In this document: positions 12,942 to 26,524 of the stretch, piece after piece
Position numbering within the stretch: position 1 is the first letter of the stretch
Layout: every line of letters starts with the position of its first letter
NCBI GenBank assembly: GCA_024305405.1
Contig: JAKNDB010000107.1
Coordinates: 2,542,001 to 2,606,000, forward strand
Length of the DNA stretch: 64,000 bases
From: Dirofilaria immitis
Taxonomy: Eukaryota > Nematoda > Chromadorea > Rhabditida > Onchocercidae
Direction: 5' to 3'
Position numbers and translations under genes: made by a program
The notes under the pieces: model-generated
Seen by the model: only the letters and a program-made list of their open reading frames with translations
The model's database searches: none
Told to the model about the DNA's origin: nothing

Positions 12942-15900
12942 TTAGTAGACTGGTTTGTATTTTTTTATTTCTACCATGATATGATGAATATTGACTAGCT
13001 CCTTTAGGACGGCATTTTCTGCAAATGCTTCATGTGATAATACTTTGCTAAATCGATGATAATATTGGACAATTTGTGTGAATGTCATCTGAAATAGATA
13101 TTCGTATCAAGAACAATTTTCCAAATAATTCACAAAAAGCGAAGCCAAGTTAACGGAAATTATGAAAAATACACTACCTGTAAGATGTTGGTACCATTTT
13201 TGAAATTTGTAAATGATCGGACAATTTCATTATTTACCGCATCTATTGATTTCTTCCAATTAGCACAAAAACTTCGCACAATTTTTGTTACATTTTCTGA
13301 ATTTCATATGTTTCATGATAATACAAAAATCAATCTAACAATATAAAAAAATTTATGCACAAAGCCAATAAATAGGTATATGAAATATTTGCGTGGTTTA
13401 CCGACGATTTTTTCTTTCCTCCTTTTCCTACTTTCAATAAATATAATAATACTAACAGTCAAAAATTCTGTACAGAACTGCTACAAAGATGCCTTACCTG
13501 AATAACGAATTAAAAGGTGCTTGTGACCTTGTTCAATTAATGGTTCACATTCATTAACAAATGACATTAAATCATCAAAATGGGATCGAAGCACCAATTC
13601 AACGTATTCATTGATACGATTTTGTTTCAGTTCCCAGAATGATGACTTTTCTTTCGAATCGAATGTTATTCGTTCCTACCAACATCATCATTGCAACACC
13701 AAGACATAATGTAATGAGCAGTAAAAGAAATCAAGTTTAACTAATAAAATTGACAATTGAATAACAAACCTCAAGCACATTAAGTATTAAATCATAATTA
13801 TTGATGAGACAGACTAACTGCTGCACACGAGAAATTAATTGTTCCGCAATACGAGTAAGAAAATCTTCGATTTCGGCTTGTTGTTTACTCAAATAAAGCT
13901 GGAAAAACTCGAGTTTGATAAAAAGTCTATCGATTTCTTAATTTTCGTATTTATTAAGCGAATGATCAAAATTAAAAACTAAATACTTGGAAATCAAAGA
14001 TAATAGAGGCATAAGACCTGCAATTTTCAAGAATAATAGGACATACGACCTGTAATTTTGGATCGATCTGAAATAACGACGTCTGACTGCAAACCAGTAA
14101 TGCGCTTGTAAATTCTGCATAACGTCTTACAATCTAAAGTACAAATAACAAAAATTAATATATGAAAAACAAATTTCTCCTGTCTACTAGAAAACAATAT
14201 TTTACAAAAAATTATACGCAGCACAATAACAGTTGGTATTCAAAGTATAAAAAATTTAAGGCTAACGTAGTGTGGATGAGTATCTGGTTGTAGTTGCATT
14301 TTATGCACATCAAGTTCACGTAAGCTCGAATTATGCAATCCCATAACAACATTAAAACGATTCCACAACGTGCAATTCAATGTTTCCCAGTAACTACAAT
14401 TCACATATACTTCAACACAGATTCAATTCATAGAAATTGCTAACCTACTGCGAATATTAGACTTCATAACTAGGACTCTATCAGTTGGTTCAGTACCTCT
14501 CTAAAGCTGGAACCTTTCGTTCGATCATTAATTCTTTGTATTTTGAACATAAACCAATGCATATGTAAAGTGATATAGCATCATAATTGGAAGATATATG
14601 TTCTTCACATGATTTCTAAAAAAAAAATAATTTGAGGAATGAAAATTCAACAAATTGATTGATGTAAACAATTTTACTATTTATTGAAAAACTGTTTTTG
14701 AATAAATTTTAGTGCTAACCAATAAAGTATTTATCGTACGCATCATAATTTCGCTGAACAGTTCAAAAGAAGTTTGCCCACTGATCATGAAAAAGTCTGA
14801 TATGAATAAATACTCGTGAGAGGAATGGTCCACCAATGCAAATTGTAAACTTCGAAATAAATTTTCAAATTGGAACTGCAATTTTGTTTAATGTGATATA
14901 AAAGAATTCTGACAATGCAATAAAGATTTAAGAATACATGTGTCTTTAATAATATAGATGCATTATGATACATAATTCAATCTGATTCATAGACACTAAT
15001 TTTAATATCTCTTCTTACATTTATCGAACAACAAACCCGTTCATTCGCTTGTTGCGCCGCATGCGGCACAATAAGTGGGGACATTAAATCGGATGATAAC
15101 AAGCTATCTCGATTACCCAAAGAAAAAACAGTCGCTCGATTTCGCATCTATAGTAATGGTAAATCAATTTTTACTTATTATAATAAAAGTTTAAGGGAAA
15201 TATAATAGAATTTTAAAGAAATCAAGAAGAACACAGATCTCAATAATTTTTAGAAGCAAAATATGATAGCATTAATAAAGAAAACTGGAAAACTTTCTTA
15301 TTTTGAAAAATTTTCATCTAGTACGATATGTTATGTTCAACCATTAACATACTTGAGATTTTAAACTGAAAATACTATTTGTCTTCACTGCATTTTCCAC
15401 GCCCAAAAGATCATCTTTAGTAGCTACGTCAGCTAGCTGCAAACGAACATAGGTAATACTCTTGAATATGACAGCCTTGGAACAGAAAATTAATGTATAC
15501 AAATACTTGCAATGATAACCGTCGATTTTAATCAGTGGCGAAATTAGATAATAAGAGGAATCGCCTTTTAGTGAGTGCTATACTATGCAACATTCATTAA
15601 CAAGTTAAAAGGAAACTAAATTAAAATTAAACTGACGCAAAGAACATACCAGTAAGCGGAATAATCTGGATGCATATGTTTTGAAATAAGTGAAAAACAT
15701 TTTACTGATAACGTCAACATATTCATCCCGAATCTAAATAAAAAATTTCCAAAATATTCAATAAATAAGTAATTATTATTCACAGCTGATCAAAATAATA
15801 ATTAATCTGCTACATTTTATTCTAATTTCTTCTGAATCAATGTCAGATTCCGTGCATATTCAGAAACTTTTATTAATGGAACTTACTTCTCGAGCCAAAT

Positions 15901-17982
15901 GCCTGTCATTGGCCAATAAAAATTCGTAAAAGAACCTAAAAATTCCCTTATTCATCAAACTAACCGATTTTTGAAAAGCATTCCTTGTAAAATTTGATAA
16001 TTTTTAAATGATTTCTTGAAATTATGATAAGTAGTAAAAAATTATATGATGACAATAATAAATATTATAGAATATTTATTATAGCAACTAACCGATTTTT
16101 AAGAAGTGCGCCTTGTGGAATTTGATAATTTGTTAACGGTTTCTTAAAAGATGAAATCTTTAAAAGTAGCCATTCTCTTATTTTCGCCATCGCCTAAAGG
16201 TTTAATATTTTATCAATAATTACTTCGCTCTAACGTCATACAAGATAGGAAACGATATTTCTGTACACAAATATTTAAATTCAAAACAAACCTTATATTT
16301 TAAATTCTCAATAACATCATGAACATCAGAAGTAGCTTTTGCATCACGAAATTCCTGCGCTTTAAGGAACTGCAACTTATGTTGCAGTTCGTGGAGTTGC
16401 TCAAGAAATTCACGTTCGCCAACGTCTCGTTCAACGATTGCTCTACATTACATAAACAATGTCTTTAATAAATTTTATATCGTAAGCCTATCTGGATCAA
16501 AATCAAAAAATTGTGACTAACTGATTTTTAATGAAAATGAAAATTAAAAAAATGAAAAAAACTAACTGTATCATATTTTGCGACACAATCATGTCGTCAA
16601 CAAATTGGCTCAATTCTCCTCGAATTTTTGCCGATTTTGTAGTTGTTGACTGATATCGATCGACTGCTGCTGGAGTCTTTTCATGTCTGAACTAATTGTA
16701 CCCAGTTCTGATTGGAAACTTCGAAGCATTCCTTCCAGTTGCTAAATTTATCCACCAATATTTTTAATCTAATATAAGAATGAGTTACAAAGTAGATTAA
16801 CAAAGTATCCTCAATCTGAGATTCATGATAAGGTACGGAGGGACAGTATGCTATACATCTGTCATATTTGACGTAAGGCCTCTTTTAACTTACATTGATT
16901 TGCGAAATAAATTTATTCAATTAGAATAACATATGGTATTCATAGATGTAGTAAAAACAAGTTAGATTTTACCGCAAATGCATCGTCGCATGCAGTGATT
17001 TCTTCATGTAATTCAGCAAGTTTCTCCGCTTCATCAATACAATCTTTCACGGCAAGTAAATGTGCTGATCGAAGTTTTTCTTGCAATTCCGCGGAATATT
17101 GCCGTAAATCAATTCCAGATTTGAAAGCATTTCGAACCGACACATCATCCAACTGGAAAAAGCGAATATATTTCGATGTGAAAGTTATAAAAAAAAAGCA
17201 GATCAAAGACGCATTTAAGGCATGTTTCTCTGATTCATGAATTTATCCATTTTCTAGCCAAGTTTACGGCAGATGGATGTTTTCCAAACTATCAAACAAT
17301 TGAAGTCAGGATTTATATTCTAAAGATTTCAAGCCAAAATTGCGGAGATGTCAAAAGAAAATATTGTTATTGTTATTCAAATTAGATGTCCTTGCTAATT
17401 ATGATTTCGTCCTATTTTCATTGCCCACTTATATGATGATGTTTTTATTCAAGCAATTATAATTTAAACATTTGAAGCTTTTTTACTTTATTTTTATTAT
17501 TATTGTTTGTTAAGGTAATGGCATTTTCATCAATCAAATAAGTATTAGTTTTCGCTGCTCACTTAAATAATGCTATTTTTATGGTTTATTTACGTCATTA
17601 TTTTCATTACTTAGCTTAACCAGACCCACATAGCGACTTGCAAAAATTGGAAGTTTTGAATTCGCACAACTGCATTAGGATATCAACATTCAGTACGATA
17701 AAGTGAAAAAATCATTTATGTATTTGATTATTTCAACATATCAAAGGTAAAATCTTATGTCAATCGCTTATGTGAATAAAACTATTTTGAATAAATCAAA
17801 TATATAAAAAACATAAACCACTATGAAGAAATCTAATCAATTCATAAAAACAGCATAAACAACTTGGTGAAGATAATAAACAAATACTACAGTTTATTTC
17901 TTTGAACCTTTGCTGATGAAATATTAAAAAGACTAACCCCAATGTCATCGGTGATATCAACAATATCGTAGTTGTCCTTCAT
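12942..17982 (-). CDS. vps-52: VPS52, subunit of the GARP/EARP tethering complex
   Basis: About 17 exons on the minus strand. Start MKDNYDIVDITDDIG at 17982-17938, then 17152-16973 (LRQYSAELQEKL ... HEEITACDDAF), 16741-16567 (MLRSFQSELGTISSDMK), 16442-16292, 16193-16093 (FKKPLTNYQIPQGALL), 15935-15887 (FLLANDRHLARE), and further exons near 15.7, 15.4, 15.1, 14.8, 14.6, 14.35, 14.1, 13.85, 13.6 and 13.25 kb. The last exon encodes VNIHHIMVEIKKYKPVY and ends at 12942. The order and the FLLAN, TNYQIPQ, RSFTNFKNGT and IHH-MVE-KK motifs match VPS52 along its whole length. The protein tethers endosome-derived vesicles at the trans-Golgi network together with VPS51, VPS53 and VPS54. The N-terminal third is coiled-coil-like. 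One base is missing from the T5 run near 16625; both the reading frame and the exon phase call for six. Confidence 0.93.
15965..16020 (-). pseudogene. Decayed tandem copy of a VPS52 exon 3' half
   Basis: The minus strand reads KSFKNYQILQGMLFKN followed by CG|GTTAG. The true exon at 16193-16093 ends KKPLTNYQIPQGALLKN followed by the same CG|GTTAG donor. This is an internal duplication of the exon's 3' half with its donor, diverged and missing the conserved Pro residues. It lies in the next intron with only a weak acceptor, so it is probably a relic, though alternative use cannot be excluded. Confidence 0.7.
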
Positions 17983-19189
17983 TCCATTATTATTTATCAA
18001 TCCTTTTCAAATTTAATCCAACGATATCCCAATGCTATTTTGATGAATTATACCAAATTTTCAAAGATTTCAGCTGCAATGAGGAATAAATAGTTATATG
18101 ATAAGTGCTATGTTATATTATAAATATAATTGATTCGTTCCATATCCTTATATTTCTAAAATCAATAAAAGAAATGCATAAATATGATAAAATAAATGAA
18201 CATATTGTCATTTATATTTTTGAGTTGAAATAATTTCAAATTTTTAAGACCTTTTCATATGGTATCGTTACCCCCAAAGCGATTGTTATTGAATTGAACG
18301 GTTTATTGTATATGAATTATGTTAGACTGAAACAACTATGGAAAAATAATTAATATATATATATATATATATATGACACACATACTTTACTATAACTAAT
18401 TATTTCATGATTTGCTAGCAAACCATTAAGCTTACCTACAATTAAACTAATTATTTCATGATTTGCTAGCAAACCATTAAGCTTACCTACAATTAATAAT
18501 CCTAAGTTCAGTGAGAAAATTCATTAACTCAGAACTAAATTCACACTTAAACTAGCACGTCTTCAAGAATTATCAAAAAAACTCTATAGTTATATATAGT
18601 AAGAACTAATGGACTTATTTGCTGACATTTATTCCAGTTATGCTACCATTTGTATCAAAGATTCCCTTAACGTCAAATAGTCCACACTTCATCATAAAAA
18701 TTGAAAATGTTAGCAAATCATCAGTCTTCAAAAATGAAAACTAGAGATTGCTTCTCACACTTCTTCCGATCTACATGATTTGAAAACCTGATATAATTAA
18801 TTATCCTAAATGACAATGTAATCAGAGATTAGATCTGGAAATCGGTAAGTATTGATGCTTCAATTGTGTATGCATTTTCTGTCAGAAACGACCGCTATTG
18901 AAATTGAGTTTTATTAAATTAAGAAACGACATAATTGATGATTACAGTCCAATATACAACAAAATAATACAGTCATCAGCATAACAAAATAATAAAAATT
19001 ACAGACCATACAAAAAAACATAGAAAGTGCTCGCGTAGGTACAGTACAAAAAAATGAATCCAAAATTTGTCTATAACATGAATTCCATGAAATTAAATTC
19101 TTAATTAGTCGGCATATATTATATACATGTTAAGGAAAACGAATCCGTAGTAAAAGGAAATAATAAAGACTGAAATATATTTATACATT
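17983..19189. other. Intergenic region between VPS52 and SDHA
   Basis: About 1.2 kb between the 5' end of VPS52 and the 3' end of SDHA, both on the minus strand. It contains an (AT)n tract (about 18351-18374) and a two-copy 51-bp tandem repeat. Nothing coding was recognised. It should contain the VPS52 promoter. Confidence 0.5.
18394..18495. repeat. Two-copy 51-bp tandem repeat
   Basis: Copies 18394-18444 and 18445-18495 are essentially identical (each begins AACTAATTATTTCATG and ends with TTACCTACAATTA). Each contains GCTAGC and AAGCTT palindromes. The high identity suggests a recent duplication. Confidence 0.9.
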
Positions 19190-22100
19190 TCAATAAGACC
19201 GAATCATCGGCTGAATCCAATCCGTTTCGCTCTTATCTAGTGTTTGGTCGATTACCGGTCGATAGAGTAAAGTAATCTAAAAAAAAATTTGATACTTCAA
19301 AAAAATAGATATTATAAAAAAAAAAAAAAAACTAAAAGTCGAAAAAATTCAAAGAATAGCATAGTCTAAAAAAGCGAAATTGTAGCTTCAATTATTTACA
19401 TAATCAAAATGTTTTTCTTCTTCGTTGCAATCCACTGGTCTAATAATTTTTAACGAATGTCCTAGAATTAATAAACCTTCACACTTACCTTTCCGGTCTC
19501 ATGATTCTGTTCAATCATAGTATGCTTACGCCAGTGCTGATCGAAAGGTTTCTTAGTTTGATTATCTAACGACCTCGAATAATCGAACTCATCTATCCGT
19601 GTCTGAAACAAATAATCCGCAAATAGACTAACTGAATGAACAATTACCAATTATGAATTATATTCACAAAAATAACGGATATGAACAAACCGGAAAATCA
19701 TCTCGAGCATGTGCTCCACGAGATTCTTTTCTAGCTTCTGCAGCAGTTATAGTTTGAGTCGCATTTAACATTAAATTCTGCAGTTCTAACGTCTCAGCAA
19801 GATCCGAATTCCATATCAATCCACGATCCGTTGTTTTAAGAAGTTTTTGTTCCTTGAAAAGAGCCTCCATCTTTGTAATACCTTCCTGCAATGTCATTAG
19901 TGATACTATATTTTCATCCACATTATATTTTCTCTCTTTTCATGATTCCACGGAAATCTCCTACATTCTTTAACCATTTCATATGGTGTCAACTACTAAC
20001 CTTCAAAATGTCACCACGCCGGAATACAGCTGCATGTTGCTGCATCGTCTTTGCATCTTTAATCTTAGAGCAGCAGTAGGAATGTCACCTTTAGCAAAGC
20101 GCAACTTGTCGACGTTTGCAATGGTCGATTCACCCGCATTTTCCGGTAGTTCAGGAATTTTCTCCGGTGATTTCTTGGCTTTCTCTAGAATGCTGCAAAC
20201 CAAACCAGATTCTTCGCAAATATTGCAGCAGAAATGCAAAACAACAGCAGCATAAATGTACTAACATTATAATGTTTATAACAAGATAAATAAAAAAATA
20301 ACGTAAAAAAGATACTCAATAGCACAAGCACGTCCGAAAACAACGAGATCGAGTAATGAATTAGCTCCCAAACGATTTGCACCATGTACCGAATGTGCTG
20401 CTGCTTCACCGCAAGCATACAGTCCTGGCACCAACTGCAATTTCATATATTCTCGCATTCATTTAAAAACGAATTATTAGCAAAACACAAACTGAATTAG
20501 AATTTTCTCGCGATTCGCTGAAAGAAATCTCACCTGATCACCTTTATCGCGTTTGTGCGTTAAGACTTGTCCCATATAATTCGTTGGTATGCCACCCATA
20601 TTATAATGGACCGTTGGTAAAACAGGTATTGGCTCCTTAGCAGCATCTACACCAGCAAAGATCATAGCTGTCTCCATAATACCTACAAATAATGAATACA
20701 AAAGTTGCGGTTTTAACGCCGAAATATTTGACTTACTGCATACATTTGTTAATCCCTTGAAAAATTGCAATTAATTGCAGACAACAAGACTCACTGTTAT
20801 ACCGCTTAGTTTCAAAATTCGATATGCGCTATGGTTTTACAGTAACAATTATGATGTATGTTAATATGAAGGAATATATTTTTTAAAAGATATATCAAAA
20901 TCGGATCTACAATCGAAGTTTCGAAATTTTTCTAACCTGGTAACTTTGCATGTAAATCCTTAGCAGGCAAATGGTGCAACTGCAAATAAATGTGATCTTT
21001 GTCCTTTCCCACACCACGACCTTCCATGATTTCGATCGTCATCGCTCGCGAAACGACATCTCGTGAAGCCAAATCTAATGCATTCGGTGCATACTTCTTC
21101 ATGAAACGTTCACCTTCACTATTCACCAAGAAGCCACCTTCACCTAAAAATATTATACTTTATAAAATAAAGAATGAAAATGATTTTTCTTAAGATATAT
21201 CTCCAGAGCAGTTAGCTCTCAAATTATACCATTCATCTAACGAAATATTCAATCTACCGGAAAATGTTACCTCGAGAGCCTTCAGTGATGAGACAACCAG
21301 CACCGTAAATACCGGTTGGATGAAACTGCACAAATTCCATGTCGGAATTTTGCAATCCAGCTCGAGTAATCATTGCCGTGCCATCACCAGTGCATGTATG
21401 TGCAGACGTACAACTAAAGAAAGCTCGTCCATATCCTCCAGTTGCAATTACTGTATTCTTTGCACTACAAAGAAAACTCAATACTATGTCATATTGTACA
21501 TATATGTAAATCATATATAAGATTTATTAAAAAATTTTAGTTGATGAATCCAAATGAAATCGATAAACTCATTGCTTTCTTCAAAATATAAACATCATAT
21601 ATGGTTTTAATCATGCAAGTCCCATACGATTATTCAATCCAGCAATATGAACACTCATTCAAATATACGTCGATCTTATTATTGCTTATAAAAATATATC
21701 AAAAGTACCGGAATCGATGTATACTTCCGTCTTCAAGGTCCATAGCGATAATCCCAATACATCGACCTTTGTCCATTAGAAGATCAAGAGCGAAATATTC
21801 GATGAAATATCGACAATTATACTGGAGCGATGAACCATAAAGAGTATGCAACATTGAGTGCCCTGTACGATCGGCTACGCAGCATGTCCTTCATTTGAAT
21901 TTGAATGTGCAAAAAAAAAAAAAAAAACGAAAAGAAAAGCGGTATTGCATGTTTTCCTTAAAAGAGTGTTGAAACAAAAAAATTAAAAAAATATACCGAC
22001 GAGCCATGCCACCTTTTCCAAAATTATTGCTTTGTCCACCGAATGAACGTTGATATATTTTACCCTCTTCTGTTCGTGAAAAAGGCATACCATAGTTTTC

Positions 22101-22810
22101 CATTTCAATAACGGCACGAACCGCTTCACGAGTCATATAATGTATAGCATTCTGATCTCCCAGCCAGTCACTTCCTAAATTCATGATACACAGCGATAAC
22201 TTTAATGAAAATGCAATCTTAACTAATAATTTTTCTTATTGTAATCATAATACCTTTGACAGTATCGTAGAAATGCCATCGCCAATCATCCGGATTCATA
22301 TTACCTAAAGCTGCATTAACACCTCCTTGAGCAGCAACTGTATGGGATCGTGTTGGAAATAACTTTGTAATTACAGCAACATTCTGACCATTTTCGCTGA
22401 GACCCATAGCAGCTCGCAAACCAGCTCCACCTGTAAAATTAGAGTCAAACAATAAACGAAAAAAAAAGATCTCCTTAAAAGGCTTTCTTTATATTAACAG
22501 TCATCAGGACTGTTCAGCATTTAAATTTTCATAATATCAAGTAAAAAAACAAATGATATCTGCATCAATTTTAATCTCTTCCTTATAAAATATATTTTAT
22601 GTATTTATTGATATTTCGATGAATATTTTCTATTAATACAATTAAAAAAAAAAGCAAATGACCAGCTCCAACGACAACTGCATCAAACGCATGATCCACA
22701 ATACGATATTCAGCGATACTAGATGTTCTCGTTTCTTTACGTATCGTCGATAACGAAAGTGTTCTTCTTTGACATGCTTTCGTCACCAAACGATGGGCAA
22801 CACTTAGCAT
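19190..22810 (-). CDS. sdha-1: Succinate dehydrogenase flavoprotein subunit (complex II, SDHA), mitochondrial
   Basis: Twelve exons: 22810-22663, 22430-22254, 22174-21998, 21888-21709, 21465-21271, 21143-20937, 20682-20534, 20434-20316, 20192-20001, 19885-19691, 19602-19489, 19276-19190 (TGA). The product is about 646 residues, normal for SDHA. It oxidises succinate to fumarate in the mitochondrial matrix, passing electrons through FAD to the iron-sulfur subunit. Visible features: an Arg/Ser/Thr-rich presequence (residues 1-40), the dinucleotide-binding [10 protein letters not shown] split across the first intron, the SHTVAAQGG segment holding the covalent FAD-binding His, [11 protein letters not shown], the catalytic-region [19 protein letters not shown], and the C-terminal YRPVIDQTL ... 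IRSY. The exon sum is one base short of a multiple of three. The missing base is in the T3 run at 20050-20052 (A on the coding strand), where one more base restores [12 protein letters not shown]. This is almost certainly a sequence error in an essential gene. Confidence 0.96.
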
Positions 22811-23356
22811 CCTTTCATGAAATTCTTATACTTATTCAAAACATATATTTTGTTTTTACGGAACACTTTTCCGATATATGTTCGATAGTTCAGATTTTCA
22901 CTACAAAATCTGAGCTAACCCATTGCAGCGGAATTTAGAATCTCTTACATTTCTTCGCTTAAGTTATTCTCAGAAGAAAAAAATCCAAAATATTCTTTTA
23001 AAGTTTGCTCTCAATCCACTCCCATATCATTGTTTTTAACAGTGATAAAATTTGAAAAATATCCGTTATTCACTACTGATAATTTTTGTTTACCTTAGCC
23101 CGAAAGAGGATGCAAAAATTTGCTAATCGCTACTGAATCACAACGATTACTGGCTTATCTTAATTTGATACTCATTTTAGTATTGATATTTTAACGAATT
23201 ACCACATGCTACAACTACCCGATAAATTAATTATCTATATGAGATTATTACTGTTTTTCTTATCTTAATCTGAAACATCTCTCATCCGTAATGTTATGAA
23301 GCTTTACGAACATAAACGACAAGAATGACGTAAGAAGAAAGCATCACGCTCGTAAA

Positions 23357-23412
23357 GAATAAATGAATAAGGAAAATAACGTTACGTGAGCGTGAAAGAC
23401 GTGAAAGCACGT
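23357..23412. repeat. Dispersed repeat copy A
   Basis: Shares AGGAAAATAA, then TTACGTG, then GCGTGAA and ACGTGAAAG in the same order and spacing with a second copy at about 24470-24530, 1.1 kb away. It contains two ACGTGA-type boxes. Function unknown. Confidence 0.6.
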
Positions 23413-24469
23413 TTCCTTCAACGTTGCTGTTACATTTAGAATAGATCGATTGCAAAAACAAGGAAGAGGAAAAAGAGGGATATCCGGTCGGAACAATTCT
23501 AACAATTCTCTCGAGAGAATGTTGGACGGAGACACAAGAATCGAGAACGGCGGGTTGATGTCGGTCAGCTATGCGCTGCTCACTCTTCATATTTCACAGA
23601 CATATTTATATACGCAGACGTACATACACAGACATAGACATATGCTGAGATTATTTGGATGGAGAAGGAAAAAAGATGGAAAAGGTAAAAACGATGGGGT
23701 GAGGTAGGAACGATGCATCATGCATCAATGCACTTAGTAGCTTGCACTTTTGCACTTCATAACTTGCATAGCATTTCAACGGAAAGGGAGGAAATGAGAA
23801 TCAATCAAGAATTGAATAGAATCGGCAGTATTGCCGAGAATCTGAGAATATTATAAAGAATCGAGAATATTATGAAGTATCGTTTTACCATATTAGTATA
23901 TGGTACAGACTATATTACATGAAGAAGCAGGTATAGCAAAATGATGAGCGGAAGCTGTATCATATCATTCATCAATGTAACATCCTAATTACTTGAAATA
24001 ATTTTCATATTAACAAGATATCATATGAGAAGGCGGAATTGGCAAACTTGCTAGGCGATAGTGGTATATAATCTTGGAGTTTATTGTTCCAATTGCTTGA
24101 ACGAAAGTATATTTAAATTAAATTTTTATAAAAATTTAATTATATATCAGTAGTGTTGAATAATTTGTGAAACAATCGATTATCTGAAAGAGTATTGTTC
24201 TGGAAGCGAGAAATTTATCATATTTGTTATCGATAATCAAAGAAATTAATTAATCAATTAATCATAATTGTGACTTCAGTATCACTAGTTTATAAATTAT
24301 CACACGTTAATAGCAAATGATAACGCTATTGATAAGGTTAAAAAGTTAAAAATAATATCTATTTAGTTAATGAAATCCAAAATAGATAAATAACACAACA
24401 CATCAAGATCATTTATTTATTTATTTTAAATTTATTCAAATAATTATACGGAAATGTATTGAAATAAAT

Positions 24470-24530
24470 GGAATGAATGAATGAGGAAAATAATATTACG
24501 TGTGCGTGAAGGATAAACGTGAAAGTCAGC
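24470..24530. repeat. Dispersed repeat copy B
   Basis: Partner of the 23357 copy, about 80 % alike by eye, preceded by a TGAATGAATGAATGAG simple repeat. Both copies are in the same orientation. Confidence 0.6.
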
Positions 24531-25906
24531 AATTTGAGAAAATAATCAGACGTGAACTTAACAAAACTTATGTAAACAAATATTTTGGTAATATTCATCG
24601 GTACCATGAAATTCGTTTTCTAATTTTCTATTTTCTATTATCTTCTTATACCAACGTTTTGTTCGAGTTGATAGATAAAGAAATTTATGATGCAAATCGT
24701 TTAATTTTATCAAATTTTTGAATTGAATTTTGATAAGTTCCATTGATTAAGAGAACATTATATTACAAAAATGTTATCAATGCTCATGAAAAAGAGAAAA
24801 GAAAGAAGGATGAAAGCCTTTTACGGTATTTTCTATTATGATTCATCAATGAGAGAGATACAGAGAGAGATGTCGATGCGGTACCGGAAACGGTATGATT
24901 CCGGAACATGGAGAAACGGAAACAATGCGAGAAACTGTTCTTTAAATTTCATTCCCAATTATATAAATATTATAAAAAGCGCTAATATTTTAGCCTGAAA
25001 TGTCAATCTAAACTAATTTATTAGCATTTCTTAGAAAATTGAATATTTTAAATTATTAAGTTAATTCAATTATGATTATACGCTTAGCAAATGAGCATAA
25101 AGGATGTGAAACAAAAAACAAAAAAGTTTTGAGAAAATGATGTTTGCTTATGGCTTTATATTTAATGCATTCTCGAAAAAAAATACGAATCTTAATTGTA
25201 GAAGAGAAAAAGTGCAAGATAATATTAACAAATATAAAACCTTCCATACATCGATAATGTAGGATTTACTGATGATTCTGAAATGGCGAAGAAGTTTCTT
25301 GGTAAAATAAAATATAAAGATGCATAAGGGATTTATCAGAGATGTATTAAATTGTAGGTCAGGATGTTGTAAATCATACAAGTTATCATGTTATGTGCTC
25401 CAGATTAAGGGGTTGAGTGTACTGATCTTAGAACCGATCTTGAAATGCCGCGAAGAATTCTAATCGACAATATCATCTTGGCTAGATGAAATTCCGAAAT
25501 CAGCTGAATGCAATGCCGCGTGTCTTTGAATAGCTCCTTTGCTTGAGTTATATAATCGCTATTAAAAGTGCAATGTTATATCATTTTTAAAGTTTAAATT
25601 AATTTCCTTTAAATTTCTTTTCTTATTTCATTTGGCTAATGACTTTTTATTATTTCTATTAAGCAAAGTTCCGACATATTTAATTCTTTAATTTATTACT
25701 AAAATATTTTATCAACTGTTATTCCTATCTCTGATGAACTTCCATTATTTTTCTTTTTTCCATAATATCAAGAAGTGATCAGTTTACTGTAATCGAAGAA
25801 TTTTCTGATTAACGGATTAAAGTTTAGATATTCTTGTCACAATTGACGAATGAAACTTTAATGTTTGTCACTATCGTATTTCATTGATCGATTCTATCGT
25901 CAGATT

Positions 25907-25976
25907 ATTTCTGAAAATATATCAATTTCATGTCCAATTATGTATTTCTGAAAATATATCAATTTCATGTCCAATA
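25907..25976. repeat. Two-copy 37-bp tandem repeat
   Basis: Copy 1 is 25907-25943 and copy 2 is 25944 to about 25976. Both read ATTTCTGAAAATATATCAAT then TTCATGTCCAAT without a mismatch. Non-coding. Confidence 0.88.
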
Positions 25977-26524
25977 TTATTGTTCTTAATCAACCTACAG
26001 CTCATGTGCTAATTTTATATGGACGTTAATTAATGATAGTATATTATTCGTATCAATATTCTTAAAATACTATTCTGGTTGGGTTGACAATAAATTAGTT
26101 TAATGGATGCTTTCGTGAATATCAGTTCAATGAAAATTATGCAAAAGTTTGTTAATAACAGAGAACAGAAATTATTTTAATCGAACTTTCAACATAAAAG
26201 ATTGATAATGATATTTACTTTTATCTGCGAAAAAAAACATCCATTTCAATTTATTGAATTCTGCATCTCAAAACAAGCAAATATCATCCGAATAAGTGTT
26301 ATTATTCTCAACTTATTTCCATTTGATGTACGAAGAAGCGACATGAAAAATATTTTTATCAGACATTTTTCGTCTCTTTTCAAGTTTCTTTTCAAGCTGT
26401 GGAATTCTTTGGTATGAGTTATCGCTATTTATTGTAGCGATGAAGAGTTGTTCGGTTAACTGTTAATTTTTTCAAGGAATAAATAGTTTATTTTATAGGA
26501 TTTATCGAGACGATATAACGATAT

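Noticed and set aside
23294..23590. 98-codon minus-strand ORF in the gene desert
   Set aside because: No family features, no splice context, and opposite-strand ORFs of similar length overlap it. It lies in a locally G+C-richer patch that favours chance ORFs.
24771..24998. 75-codon Arg/Lys/Met-rich ORF
   Set aside because: Low complexity, no acceptor or donor context, and no recognisable domain.
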